Positions 1-6,095 of a stretch of 13,269 nt of DNA are shown here, in pieces; position 1 is the stretch's first letter, and every line of letters begins with the position of its first letter. The translations under genes and the position numbers were made by a program. This DNA comes from Oscillospiraceae bacterium (GTDB taxonomy: Bacteria; Bacillota; Clostridia; Oscillospirales; Ruminococcaceae). The DNA is taken from positions 1 to 13,269 of the forward strand of contig SVMQ01000036.1 of assembly GCA_015067375.1 (NCBI GenBank), in the 5' to 3' direction. Under the pieces are notes generated by a model that saw only the letters and a program-made list of their open reading frames with translations, made no database searches and was not told the origin of the DNA.

Positions 1-681
1 GGACGTTGCAGGTTATACCCTATCGACCCCGTTTCCGTTATGATAACCCACTGGTCGGAGATCATGAAGCGCTATTCGCATGAGCTTCTTTCCAGACAGG
101 ATGTCAACACAATGGTCGAAAATGTCAAGAAAACTAACCCGATCGTTGTCGATGATCTAATACCCAAGGTAATATCTGTCGGATATCTACAGAAAGTATT
201 GTCGAATCTTCTTAAAGAGGGCATTCCGATACGCGACCTTGAAACCATCCTTGAAACGCTCGGCGACCATGCTAATGTGCTTAAGGATATGGATATCGTT
301 ACCGAGTATGTGCGTCAGGCACTCAAGCGTACTATCACGCGCCGCTTTGCTGAGGCGAATTCGCTGAGAGTTATCACGCTTGACACTCAGATCGAGGATA
401 TGATCGTAAGCTCTGTCAAGAAATCCGATCAGGGCAGCTATCTTGCGATGGCACCCGACATAATTCAACAGATAGTTAACGTTACCAATCGAGAAATAGA
501 TAAGATCAAGGATGTTATACCCACAGTTATAATCCTGACATCGCCCGTTGTGCGTATCTACTTCAAGAAGCTGACAGACCAGTTCATTCCGAACATCACG
601 GTGCTGTCCTACAGCGAGATAGACGCAGCGGCGCAGATACAGGCGATAGGCAATATTTCCCTTAATCCCAACATGGTTTAA
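1..681 (+). CDS. flhA: Flagellar export gate protein FlhA, C-terminal part (cut by left edge; apparent 1-nt frameshift)
   Basis: FlhA is the large membrane component of the flagellar type III export gate; its cytosolic C-terminal domain docks chaperone-substrate complexes. Only this cytosolic end is present. In the frame that runs to the stop at 679-681 it reads DPVSVMITHWSE, then KRYSHELLSRQDV, then LQKVLSNLLKEGIPIRDL and TILETL, the classical order of the FlhA C-terminus. The first bases encode DVAGYT in a different frame (positions 2-19), which is exactly what should precede the DPVSV segment in FlhA. One base therefore seems to be missing around 17-21. The methionine at 40 is internal and not a start. 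The gene is followed 21 bases later by the sigma factor gene, so it is probably in the same operon. Family assignment is firm; whether the frameshift is biological or a sequencing error cannot be told here. Confidence 0.93.
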   Translation, partial: GRCRLYPIDPVSVMITHWSEIMKRYSHELLSRQDVNTMVENVKKTNPIVVDDLIPKVISVGYLQKVLSNLLKEGIPIRDLETILETLGDHANVLKDMDIVTEYVRQALKRTITRRFAEANSLRVITLDTQIEDMIVSSVKKSDQGSYLAMAPDIIQQIVNVTNREIDKIKDVIPTVIILTSPVVRIYFKKLTDQFIPNITVLSYSEIDAAAQIQAIGNISLNPNMV

Positions 682-702
682 GAATTAAAGGAGGTGCGGA
701 CT

Positions 703-1458
703 ATGGATAACAGTACAGCGGCGCTGCTTCAGGACTACCTGAACACACATGATGAGGCTGTGCGCAACGAGATAGTATTGAGAAATCTAAGCCTTGTCCG
801 TACCTGTGCGCTTTCGCTGAGGAATATGTACATCAAGTTCGGTGAGGTCGATGATGTGGTCAACGAGGGCGTTATCGCACTGATGGACGCTATCGAGACC
901 TACGACCCCGATAAGGGCGCGAAGTTTGAGACCTATGCAACGCTCAAGATACGAGGCGCGATAATCGACTTTATCCGCAGGCAGGACTGGATACCGCGCA
1001 GCGTCAGAAAATTCGCACGCGACCTTGACAATGCTAACAGTTCGTTGTATAATCAATATAATAGGATGCCTACGACCGCTGAGCTGTCTGAGTACATGGA
1101 AATGTCCGAGGAAAAACTGCTCAAATGCATGGCGGAGGCTTCGACTACAGTAACTCTTTCGTTCGAGGAGCTGCTGTATGAGGATAATTTTGAAAATCAC
1201 CCTGCTTCCGCTGGTGAGGCGACCGATGCGGGAATACTCCGCGACGAGTGCCGCAGGATAATCGCAGAGGCGATAGACTCGCTTAAAGAAAAGGAAAAGC
1301 AGGTCATAACGCTGTACTACTTCAAAAACATGAAATATTCCGATATAGCAAGGGCTTTAGGCATTTCGGAGTCGAGAGTGTGCCAGATAAACACCAAGGC
1401 GACGCTGACACTGAAAGCTATGCTGGAGCCATACATCAAAGGAGGTAACGAGGGTTGA
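703..1458 (+). CDS. fliA: Flagellar-type RNA polymerase sigma factor (FliA/WhiG/SigD family)
   Basis: This is an alternative sigma factor of the group 3 family that directs transcription of late flagellar and chemotaxis genes. The 251-aa length is usual. Region 2 holds DDVVNEGVIALMDAIETYDP and KFETYA, and the hallmark DWIPRSVR starts at residue 95. Region 3 contains the RMPTTAELSEYM helix segment. Region 4 has a helix-turn-helix at about residues 210-233 (MKYSDIARALGISESRVCQI). I chose the ATG at 703: the ribosome binding site AAAGGAGG at 687-694 sits 8 bases before it, while an upstream in-frame GTG at 694 overlaps that site and cannot be the start. It lies directly after flhA, with no flhF or flhG between, and its stop overlaps the next gene's start by 4 bases. 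The name fliA (sigD or whiG in other lineages) is a family-level choice. Confidence 0.93.
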   Translation: MDNSTAALLQDYLNTHDEAVRNEIVLRNLSLVRTCALSLRNMYIKFGEVDDVVNEGVIALMDAIETYDPDKGAKFETYATLKIRGAIIDFIRRQDWIPRSVRKFARDLDNANSSLYNQYNRMPTTAELSEYMEMSEEKLLKCMAEASTTVTLSFEELLYEDNFENHPASAGEATDAGILRDECRRIIAEAIDSLKEKEKQVITLYYFKNMKYSDIARALGISESRVCQINTKATLTLKAMLEPYIKGGNEG

Positions 1459-2195
1459 ACAGAGGTTTCTACTTAGCTGCCAATGGCATGATAATGAATC
1501 AGCGCAAGCTGGACGCTATCGGCAACAACCTTACAAATATGTCCACCTCGGGCTACAAGGCGGATACTATACTCACGCAGAGATTCGACGAGGCTATGGT
1601 GCTTGTGAAGCACCGCGAGGAGCTTTCGGGCACATTCGGTCAGACCTACGTCGACACATCATATACAAATCTGGAGCAGGGCTCGTTCGAGTTCACCGAA
1701 AGTCCGTTCGATGTGGGAATAAACGGAAATGTTTATTTCAACATCAACTCCTACACGGGTCAGCGTATGCTGACAAGAAACGGTCAGTGGGAGCTTGACA
1801 GCGAGGGTTATCTCTGCCTGTCCAATTCAGGTCGCATCGTTGGCGAGAACGGCGAGATATTCGTCGGCGACAAGGATTTTGTCATCAGCCCTGACGGCAC
1901 TATCTCCCAGAACGGCGAGATAGTTGACAGGCTGCTGCTCTCCTATATCGACCCCGAGGGCAACATCGACAAGTTCGGTGCTAATATGTTCACTTCCGTT
2001 GATGCGGGAGAAGTTCCTGAGGGCGAGAGGTTTGAGATCATTCAGGGCGCTTACGAACGCTCCAACATCGACCTCAACTATGAGATGACGATGATGATGA
2101 ACGCAAATCGTCTGTACGAGGCATCCAGCTCCATCCTAAAGCTCATGGACAGCATGAACCAGAAGGCAGCAACGCAGATCTGCAAGCTCAACTGA
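1455..2195 (+). CDS. Flagellar basal-body rod protein, FlgF/FlgG family (first copy)
   Basis: This is a structural protein of the flagellar rod or proximal hook, exported through the FlhA-containing apparatus. The N-terminus MNRGFYLAANGM, followed by NQRKLDAIGNNLTNMSTSGY, is the conserved rod-protein motif. The C-terminus (SNIDLNYEMTMMMNANRLYE) is the matching C-terminal coiled-coil segment. The middle keeps a degenerate version of the FlgF/FlgG core (SPFDVGINGNVYFNI). At 246 aa it is near the FlgF size. The start is a TTG at 1455-1457, fixed by the conserved MNRG residues and by AAAGGAGG about 10 bases upstream; it overlaps the sigma factor stop (TTGA), which suggests translational coupling. 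It is FlgF-like or FlhO-like; I leave the symbol blank because the two family members here are hard to separate by eye. Confidence 0.88.
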   Translation: MNRGFYLAANGMIMNQRKLDAIGNNLTNMSTSGYKADTILTQRFDEAMVLVKHREELSGTFGQTYVDTSYTNLEQGSFEFTESPFDVGINGNVYFNINSYTGQRMLTRNGQWELDSEGYLCLSNSGRIVGENGEIFVGDKDFVISPDGTISQNGEIVDRLLLSYIDPEGNIDKFGANMFTSVDAGEVPEGERFEIIQGAYERSNIDLNYEMTMMMNANRLYEASSSILKLMDSMNQKAATQICKLN

Positions 2196-2211
2196 TAAAG
2201 GAGTCAACTAA

Positions 2212-2937
2212 ATGAATATAGCATTCCATACAGGTAAGACCGCGATGATCGCGCAGTCACAGGCGCTGAACATCTACGGCAACAATATCGCGAATATCAA
2301 CACTGTCGGATATCAGACGCTGCGTCCGTCCTTTGCGGACTGTCTGTATTCTGTGCAGCGCGCTACTGAGCCTGACTGGCAGACAGGTCACGGTACATAT
2401 ATCCAGAAGTCTGACGTCATGTTCAATGAGGCGCATTTTTACTACACCGACAGACCGCTTGACTTCGCTATCGCAGGCGAGGGCTTCTTTGCGGTGCAGG
2501 ACAGATACGGCGAGATCAACTACACACGCGACGGCTCTTTCTCCATGACTCAGGCTGAAACAGGCGAGTGGTATCTTGTAAGCGGCTCGGGCGAGTATGT
2601 GCTTGATTACGATAACAACAGGATCGTTGTACCCTTTAATGAGGAGGGTACGGTGGCTGACTATGACGCGCTTGCAGGCATGGTAGGCGTGTTCGAGTTC
2701 GAGAATCCCTACGGCATCGAGGCTGCTGACACAAACAGATACAGAGCGACCGAGAGAAGCGGCGAGGTGACTGCAAACGAGCAGCTCGACAAGCTTCAGG
2801 GTGTGCTGGTGGTATCGAATGTAGAGCTTTCCGACCAGATGGTAAAGCTTATCGAAACGCAGCGTGGCTATCAGATAAGCTCCAGAGTAGTCACTACATC
2901 CGACGAATTTACAAGGATAGCAAATAATTTAAGATAA
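2212..2937 (+). CDS. Flagellar basal-body rod protein, FlgF/FlgG family (second copy, FlgG-like)
   Basis: This is the second rod/hook-family protein, 241 aa. The N-terminus has ALNIYGNNIANINTVGYQTL, the standard Flg_bb_rod motif. The core has RPLDFAIAGEGFFAVQ and YTRDGSF, well conserved in FlgF/FlgG. The C-terminus has SNVELSDQMVKLIETQRGYQ followed by VTTSDEFTRIANNLR, very typical of FlgG, the distal rod. The start ATG follows AAAGGAG at 2197-2203. The gene begins 16 bases after the previous rod gene and is surely cotranscribed with it. Compared with the first copy its core is much less diverged, so it is the better FlgG/FlhP candidate. It is slightly shorter than typical FlgG (about 260 aa). 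Confidence 0.9.
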   Translation: MNIAFHTGKTAMIAQSQALNIYGNNIANINTVGYQTLRPSFADCLYSVQRATEPDWQTGHGTYIQKSDVMFNEAHFYYTDRPLDFAIAGEGFFAVQDRYGEINYTRDGSFSMTQAETGEWYLVSGSGEYVLDYDNNRIVVPFNEEGTVADYDALAGMVGVFEFENPYGIEAADTNRYRATERSGEVTANEQLDKLQGVLVVSNVELSDQMVKLIETQRGYQISSRVVTTSDEFTRIANNLR

Positions 2938-2981
2938 AGAAATAAATATAGACACAGATACTTTTCAGGGGGAGTGATCGT

Positions 2982-3599
2982 ATGCTGAAAAATTACGACG
3001 AGCTGTCGCCGGTGGCAATCGACTGCCTGCGTGAGATAGGTAATATCGGCTCGGGAAGCGCTGCGAATGCGCTGTCTACTATGCTTGGAAAGAACGTGAT
3101 AATGCGCGTTCCCGATGTAAGCGTTATGGATTATCAGCAGGTCATCGACCGCATGGGCGGCCCCGAAAAGGTCATCACTGGCATATTGGTAGGTCTTGAG
3201 GGCGACATCAGCGGAATGATAATGTTCCTGCTGGAGGACAGCTTTGCGTCAGTAGTGCTGTCCACATTCCTGCAGCATGAAAATGTTTCGGTCATGACGC
3301 TGGATGAAACTCAGCTTTCCGTTATCCGTGAGATGGGCAATATCATGGCGGGAAGCTACCTTTCCGCGCTGTCGCAGCTTACGGGTCTGACGATAGACAT
3401 GAGCGTTCCCTCTATGACGGTCGATATGCTTGGCGCTATCATGAGTGTGCCTATTATTGAGTTTTCCGAGGTTGGTGACAAGGTGCTGTTTATTGATGAC
3501 GGCTTTGTTATCGACGGCGTGGATATCAAGTCGAATATCATCCTCATTCCGGAGATGGCATCTCTGGCTACATTAATGACAAAGCTTGGAGTAATGTGA
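2982..3599 (+). CDS. cheC: CheY-P phosphatase CheC
   Basis: CheC dephosphorylates CheY-P and binds CheD, forming part of the adaptation circuit of Bacillus- and Clostridia-type chemotaxis. The 205-aa protein carries both copies of the catalytic signature [D/S]-x3-E-x2-N-x22-P. The first is D14, E18, N21 and P44; the second is S113, E117, N120 and P143. Both look intact, so this is a two-site CheC, not CheX (one site) and not FliY, which adds a C-terminal FliN domain absent here. The start ATG is preceded by GGGGGAG at about 2968-2974. A 44-base gap separates it from the rod gene, and its stop overlaps the cheD start. The protein acts in the cytoplasm near the receptor array or switch. Confidence 0.95.
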   Translation: MLKNYDELSPVAIDCLREIGNIGSGSAANALSTMLGKNVIMRVPDVSVMDYQQVIDRMGGPEKVITGILVGLEGDISGMIMFLLEDSFASVVLSTFLQHENVSVMTLDETQLSVIREMGNIMAGSYLSALSQLTGLTIDMSVPSMTVDMLGAIMSVPIIEFSEVGDKVLFIDDGFVIDGVDIKSNIILIPEMASLATLMTKLGVM

Positions 3600-4078
3600 T
3601 GGGAAGTTTTACAGTCGGTATATCCGACCTGAAGGTGTGCAAGTCGCCTGATGTTCTGGTGACCTATGCGCTTGGCTCCTGCGTAGGAATATGTATGCGT
3701 GACGAGCTTTCGGGCGTTGGCGGTCTTTCTCATATAATGCTTCCCGACAGCACTCAGTCTGCTAACGGAAAGGATATGCCTATGCGCTTTGCGGATACGG
3801 CGATACCTATGCTGATAGACAAGATGGTGGCTCTCGGCGCGAGAAGGGCTAATCTCAAGGCGAAGATAGCAGGCGGCGCGGTAATGTTCGCAACAACGAA
3901 CGACCGCTTCAATATAGGCGAGCGCAACATCGCCGCAGTAACAGACGCCCTGAAAAAGGCTGGCATCCCGATAGTTGCAAAGGATGTCGGACTTAACTAC
4001 GGAAGAACTGTATTCTTTTATCCCGAAACGGGCATAATGGAGGTCAAGGCTGCCGCAAAGGGTACAACACAATTATAA
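3599..4078 (+). CDS. cheD: Chemoreceptor glutamine deamidase CheD
   Basis: CheD deamidates glutamines on methyl-accepting chemotaxis proteins and is held in check or stimulated by CheC, its partner. From the ATG at 3599 the catalytic residues are T22 and C28 in VTYALGSCVG and H45 in VGGLSHIMLPDS. These correspond to the Thr/Cys/His triad of the family, one residue offset from the Thermotoga enzyme. The 159-aa length is normal. A GTG at 3596 is a possible earlier start, but GGAG at 3588-3591 is only 4 bases from it and 7 from the ATG, so I prefer the ATG. It overlaps the cheC stop by one base, which fits translational coupling and equal production of the two partners. A terminator follows at once, so cheD ends the operon. 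Confidence 0.95.
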   Translation: MGSFTVGISDLKVCKSPDVLVTYALGSCVGICMRDELSGVGGLSHIMLPDSTQSANGKDMPMRFADTAIPMLIDKMVALGARRANLKAKIAGGAVMFATTNDRFNIGERNIAAVTDALKKAGIPIVAKDVGLNYGRTVFFYPETGIMEVKAAAKGTTQL

Positions 4079-4085
4079 TATTATA

Positions 4086-4113
4086 ACTGTCCGCTTTTTT
4101 GGCGGACAGTTTT
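4086..4113 (+). terminator. Rho-independent terminator of the flagellar/chemotaxis operon
   Basis: A perfect 9-bp stem, ACTGTCCGC at 4086-4094 with GCGGACAGT at 4102-4110, closes a 7-base T-rich loop. It is followed by TTTG. It lies 8 bases after the cheD stop. The U tract is short but the stem is GC-rich. Confidence 0.85.
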
Positions 4114-4147
4114 GTATATCTAAAGCTAATCAGCAAGAGGTGAGATC

Positions 4148-4681
4148 ATGCTGCAATTATACTTGTCGATGGTGGAGACAGGCGAGGAAAAAGATCGGCT
4201 GGAATTTCTGTACACCGAATACAAGCAGCTTATGCTAAAGACTGCGGTCACGATACTGCGCAACAAAGAGCTTGCAGAGGACGCGGTGCATGAGGCGTTT
4301 CTGCGCGTAATAAAAAATATTTCAAAATTTACGTCATATTCATGTAATGAAAACGTTTCTTATCTTGTTATTATAGTGAGGGGGATAGCCCTCAATATGC
4401 TCAAGCAGCAGAACAGGACAGCAGAGCTGGAGGAGGATATACCATCCGACGAAGATGTTGAGGCTGCTGCGGAGATAAATATAAGCTATGAAAATGTTCT
4501 GAGGAATGTACAAAGGCTCTCGCCCGCGCTGAAAAACGTGGCAACTCTTTGCTATGTGCATAGGATGAGCGAAAGGGAGATATCCGAAATGCTTGATATG
4601 AAGATGAATACCGTCAGAGTATCGCTTATGAGAGCAAGAAAAATTCTCAGAAGTATGGATGAGGAGTACGATCATGAATGA
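4148..4681 (+). CDS. ECF-type RNA polymerase sigma factor
   Basis: This is a small extracytoplasmic-function sigma factor (177 aa) with only the two essential domains. Sigma region 2 spans about residues 18-62, including LAEDAVHEAFLRVIKNI. Region 4 has its helix-turn-helix at about 140-167 (MSEREISEMLDMKMNTVRVS followed by LMRARKIL). A charged linker rich in Glu and Asp (about 90-105) joins them. The start ATG follows AGAGGTGA. The gene begins about 35 bases after the cheD terminator, so it is a separate unit. It overlaps the next gene by 8 bases (ATGAATGA), the usual arrangement for a sigma/anti-sigma pair. Such sigma factors normally answer to an envelope or extracellular stress relieved through a membrane anti-sigma factor; the signal is unknown here. 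Confidence 0.92.
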   Translation: MLQLYLSMVETGEEKDRLEFLYTEYKQLMLKTAVTILRNKELAEDAVHEAFLRVIKNISKFTSYSCNENVSYLVIIVRGIALNMLKQQNRTAELEEDIPSDEDVEAAAEINISYENVLRNVQRLSPALKNVATLCYVHRMSEREISEMLDMKMNTVRVSLMRARKILRSMDEEYDHE

Positions 4682-5366
4682 TAAGGAGATGTTCGCAAGC
4701 GCCTTGCAAAGCGCCCTTTTCGCCGATATATCCGAATATGAAAGGCTGCCCGATATCAAGACCTCACGCCGCTTTGAGCGAAGAATGAAAAAGCTGCTCC
4801 GCACTCATCAGCCTGAAATAAGGCTCAGCGATACAAGACCTCCCCCGCGCCGAGTAGTAAAGTATGCCGTTCTCGTCGCTTTGCTGGCTGTCGTTCTTAC
4901 AGGAGCTACGCTTGCGGTCTACCGCCTGTGGGAGACCTACAAGGTCAAGGATCACAGCCTTTATTCAATGCTCTATATTACCGATATTGAAAATGCGCCA
5001 AAAACGCTCGAGGAACGGTATATGCTCGGGGCGGATATGAGTGGGTATGATCTTGAAATCATATTTCAGGATGAAACCTGTAATATGATCAATTATTCTA
5101 AGCCGAGTGGTGATATCGTAATTTCAATAACATTCTCACAAGCAACAAAAGAATTTAGTGAGTCTATGTTCTTAAACACTGAAGATGCGATCGAACATCC
5201 CACAGAGATTATAGTAAATGGTTATCAAGGTATATATCTTGAAACGTATAATTCGATTAAAACGCTTATTTTTGATGTGGGAAATTATATTATAGTGCTT
5301 GATGGATATGGAATTAGTAAAAACGAACTAATTTCAATAGCTGAAACTGTGCAAAAAGTAGAATAG
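4674..5366 (+). CDS. Single-pass membrane protein with DUF4367-like C-terminus, probable anti-sigma factor
   Basis: The 230-aa protein has a basic cytoplasmic N-terminal part (about residues 1-60), one membrane segment (about 64-83, YAVLVALLAVVLTGATLAVY) and an extracytoplasmic domain. The C-terminus (IVLDGYGISKNELISIAETV) is like DUF4367, a domain often found behind clostridial ECF sigma genes. I start at the ATG at 4674, preceded by GAGGAG at 4661-4666; earlier in-frame codons lie inside the sigma gene without a site. The 8-base overlap with the sigma gene supports a regulatory pair in which this protein holds the sigma at the membrane. That role is inferred, as no recognisable zinc-binding anti-sigma motif is seen. 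Base composition changes inside the gene: by hand count 53% GC at 4801-4860 but 25% at 5281-5340. Confidence 0.8.
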   Translation: MNDKEMFASALQSALFADISEYERLPDIKTSRRFERRMKKLLRTHQPEIRLSDTRPPPRRVVKYAVLVALLAVVLTGATLAVYRLWETYKVKDHSLYSMLYITDIENAPKTLEERYMLGADMSGYDLEIIFQDETCNMINYSKPSGDIVISITFSQATKEFSESMFLNTEDAIEHPTEIIVNGYQGIYLETYNSIKTLIFDVGNYIIVLDGYGISKNELISIAETVQKVE

Positions 5367-5386
5367 AAAAATTTTTAAAAATAATA

Positions 5387-5423
5387 TGTAATGCTTTTGT
5401 AATAGCCTCTGTTTATGTTATAG
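5387..5423 (+). promoter_or_regulatory. Tentative promoter region upstream of the secreted-protein run
   Basis: The 94-base gap after the anti-sigma gene is AT-rich. It carries a direct repeat TGTAAT at 5387-5392 and 5398-5403, one helical turn apart, followed by TATGTTATAG at 5414-5423. Neither a clean sigma-A promoter nor a known ECF promoter can be asserted. The location between an ECF operon and a run of exported proteins makes it the natural place to look for one. Confidence 0.25.
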
Positions 5424-5460
5424 AGGGCAACCTCAATAAACTATGAAAGGCGGTGAAATC

Positions 5461-5864
5461 ATGAAAAAGGTTTTATCTATGGCGATTGCGTTTGTAATGC
5501 TGTTTGTTGTATGCTTGACAGCGTATGCCGATGTGTCAACCTTTGCTATCGGTTCAAGCACAAGAACAAGCACCCTTACAATATCAGGAACAACTGCAAC
5601 ATGTACAAGCATATATATATAGACAATAGCAACAGTACAACAAAAATCGTCATAACCCAGACCCTTGAAAAGCAGTCCTTCCTGTGGACATGGAAAACAG
5701 TCGGCGGTACTCGCACAAAAACAGTAAACGGCAGTACAGCGACCCTTACAGGCAAGGTCAGCGGTCTTGAAAGCGGTACTTATCGCGTAAAGACAGTCTT
5801 TAAGGTGACGGCAGACGGCGAAACCGAGACCATTACGGTCTACAGTGCGGAAAAAGAAATTTGA
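5461..5864 (+). pseudogene. Small secreted protein, reading frame broken in an (AT)n tract (phase-variable or pseudogene)
   Basis: The ATG at 5461, behind a GAAAGGCGGTG-type site, opens a frame with a clear signal peptide (MKKVLSMAIAFVMLFVVCLT, then AYA, probable cleavage site). It continues ADVSTFAIGSSTRTS and then SGTTATCTS. It stops at TAG 5620-5622 after 53 codons. The stop is created inside the alternating tract ATATATATATA at 5611-5621. Removing one AT unit joins this smoothly to the -1 frame, which reads IYIDNSNSTTKIVITQTLEK and, further on, SGLESGTYRVKTVFKVTADG before ending at 5864. The restored protein would have about 133 aa: a signal peptide plus a Thr/Ser-rich beta-type domain, similar in style to small surface proteins of Clostridia. 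A frame lost at a dinucleotide repeat suggests slippage, hence phase variation, recent decay or a sequencing error. Its function is not recognised. Confidence 0.7.
5611..5621 (+). repeat. Alternating (AT)5-A tract at the frameshift point
   Basis: Eleven bases of perfect AT alternation lie inside a coding region. The last AT unit and the following G form the TAG stop. Loss of one unit (or gain of two) would restore the downstream frame; a change of three units would leave it unchanged. Confidence 0.85.
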
Positions 5865-5879
5865 ATTTTGATGGCTTTG

Positions 5880-5915
5880 TGCGGCAATTAAGTCCCACAG
5901 ACCACTATTGCCGCA
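5880..5915. repeat. 9-bp perfect inverted repeat between two small genes
   Basis: TGCGGCAAT at 5880-5888 and ATTGCCGCA at 5907-5915 form a 9-bp stem around an 18-base loop. The loop itself has a short GTC/GAC pairing. No T tract follows, so a standard terminator is unlikely. It could attenuate transcription, stabilise the upstream message or shield the ribosome binding site at 5926-5931. None of these roles is proven. Confidence 0.6.
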
Positions 5916-5939
5916 GGAAGGTAAATGGAGGTTTTTATT

Positions 5940-6056
5940 ATGAATAGCTTTATTAAGAGGACAATTGCAGCTGGCATGATATTTAGTATGGTATCTGTAT
6001 TGAAGAAATTTACGACAGCCTGTACAAAAGATACTGTTACAGCGACAGATATATAA
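5940..6056 (+). CDS. 38-aa signal-peptide-like small ORF, possibly a gene remnant
   Basis: A good ribosome binding site, TGGAGG at 5926-5931, lies 8 bases before the ATG at 5940. The product starts MNSFIKRTIAAGMIFSMVSV, a positively charged N-terminus followed by a hydrophobic stretch as in a signal peptide. It continues LKKFTTACTKDTVTATDI and stops at 6054-6056. That is too short to hold a folded domain after cleavage. It may be a small membrane or secreted peptide, or the 5' stump of a decayed exported protein. The strong start signal and its place among exported proteins favour translation. I do not recognise it. Confidence 0.4.
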   Translation: MNSFIKRTIAAGMIFSMVSVLKKFTTACTKDTVTATDI

Positions 6057-6095
6057 TACACGCAGTTTAATCACCATACTTATGGAGTTCAGCAT

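Noticed and set aside
694..702. GTG start three codons upstream for the flagellar sigma factor
   Set aside because: It overlaps the ribosome binding site AAAGGAGG at 687-694; the ATG at 703 has the right spacing.
3356..4072. A 238-codon open frame on the - strand opposite cheC/cheD
   Set aside because: It overlaps two clearly identified genes with intact catalytic motifs and has no start signal or known domain.
5613..5624. Programmed -1 ribosomal frameshift in the AT tract
   Set aside because: There is no X-XXY-YYZ heptamer. An indel in the dinucleotide tract explains the frame change more simply, though recoding is not excluded.
5433..6095. A 220-codon open frame on the - strand across the broken secreted gene
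   Set aside because: The + strand carries the signal peptide and ribosome binding sites. The - strand product is Cys-rich without a coherent domain or a clear start signal.
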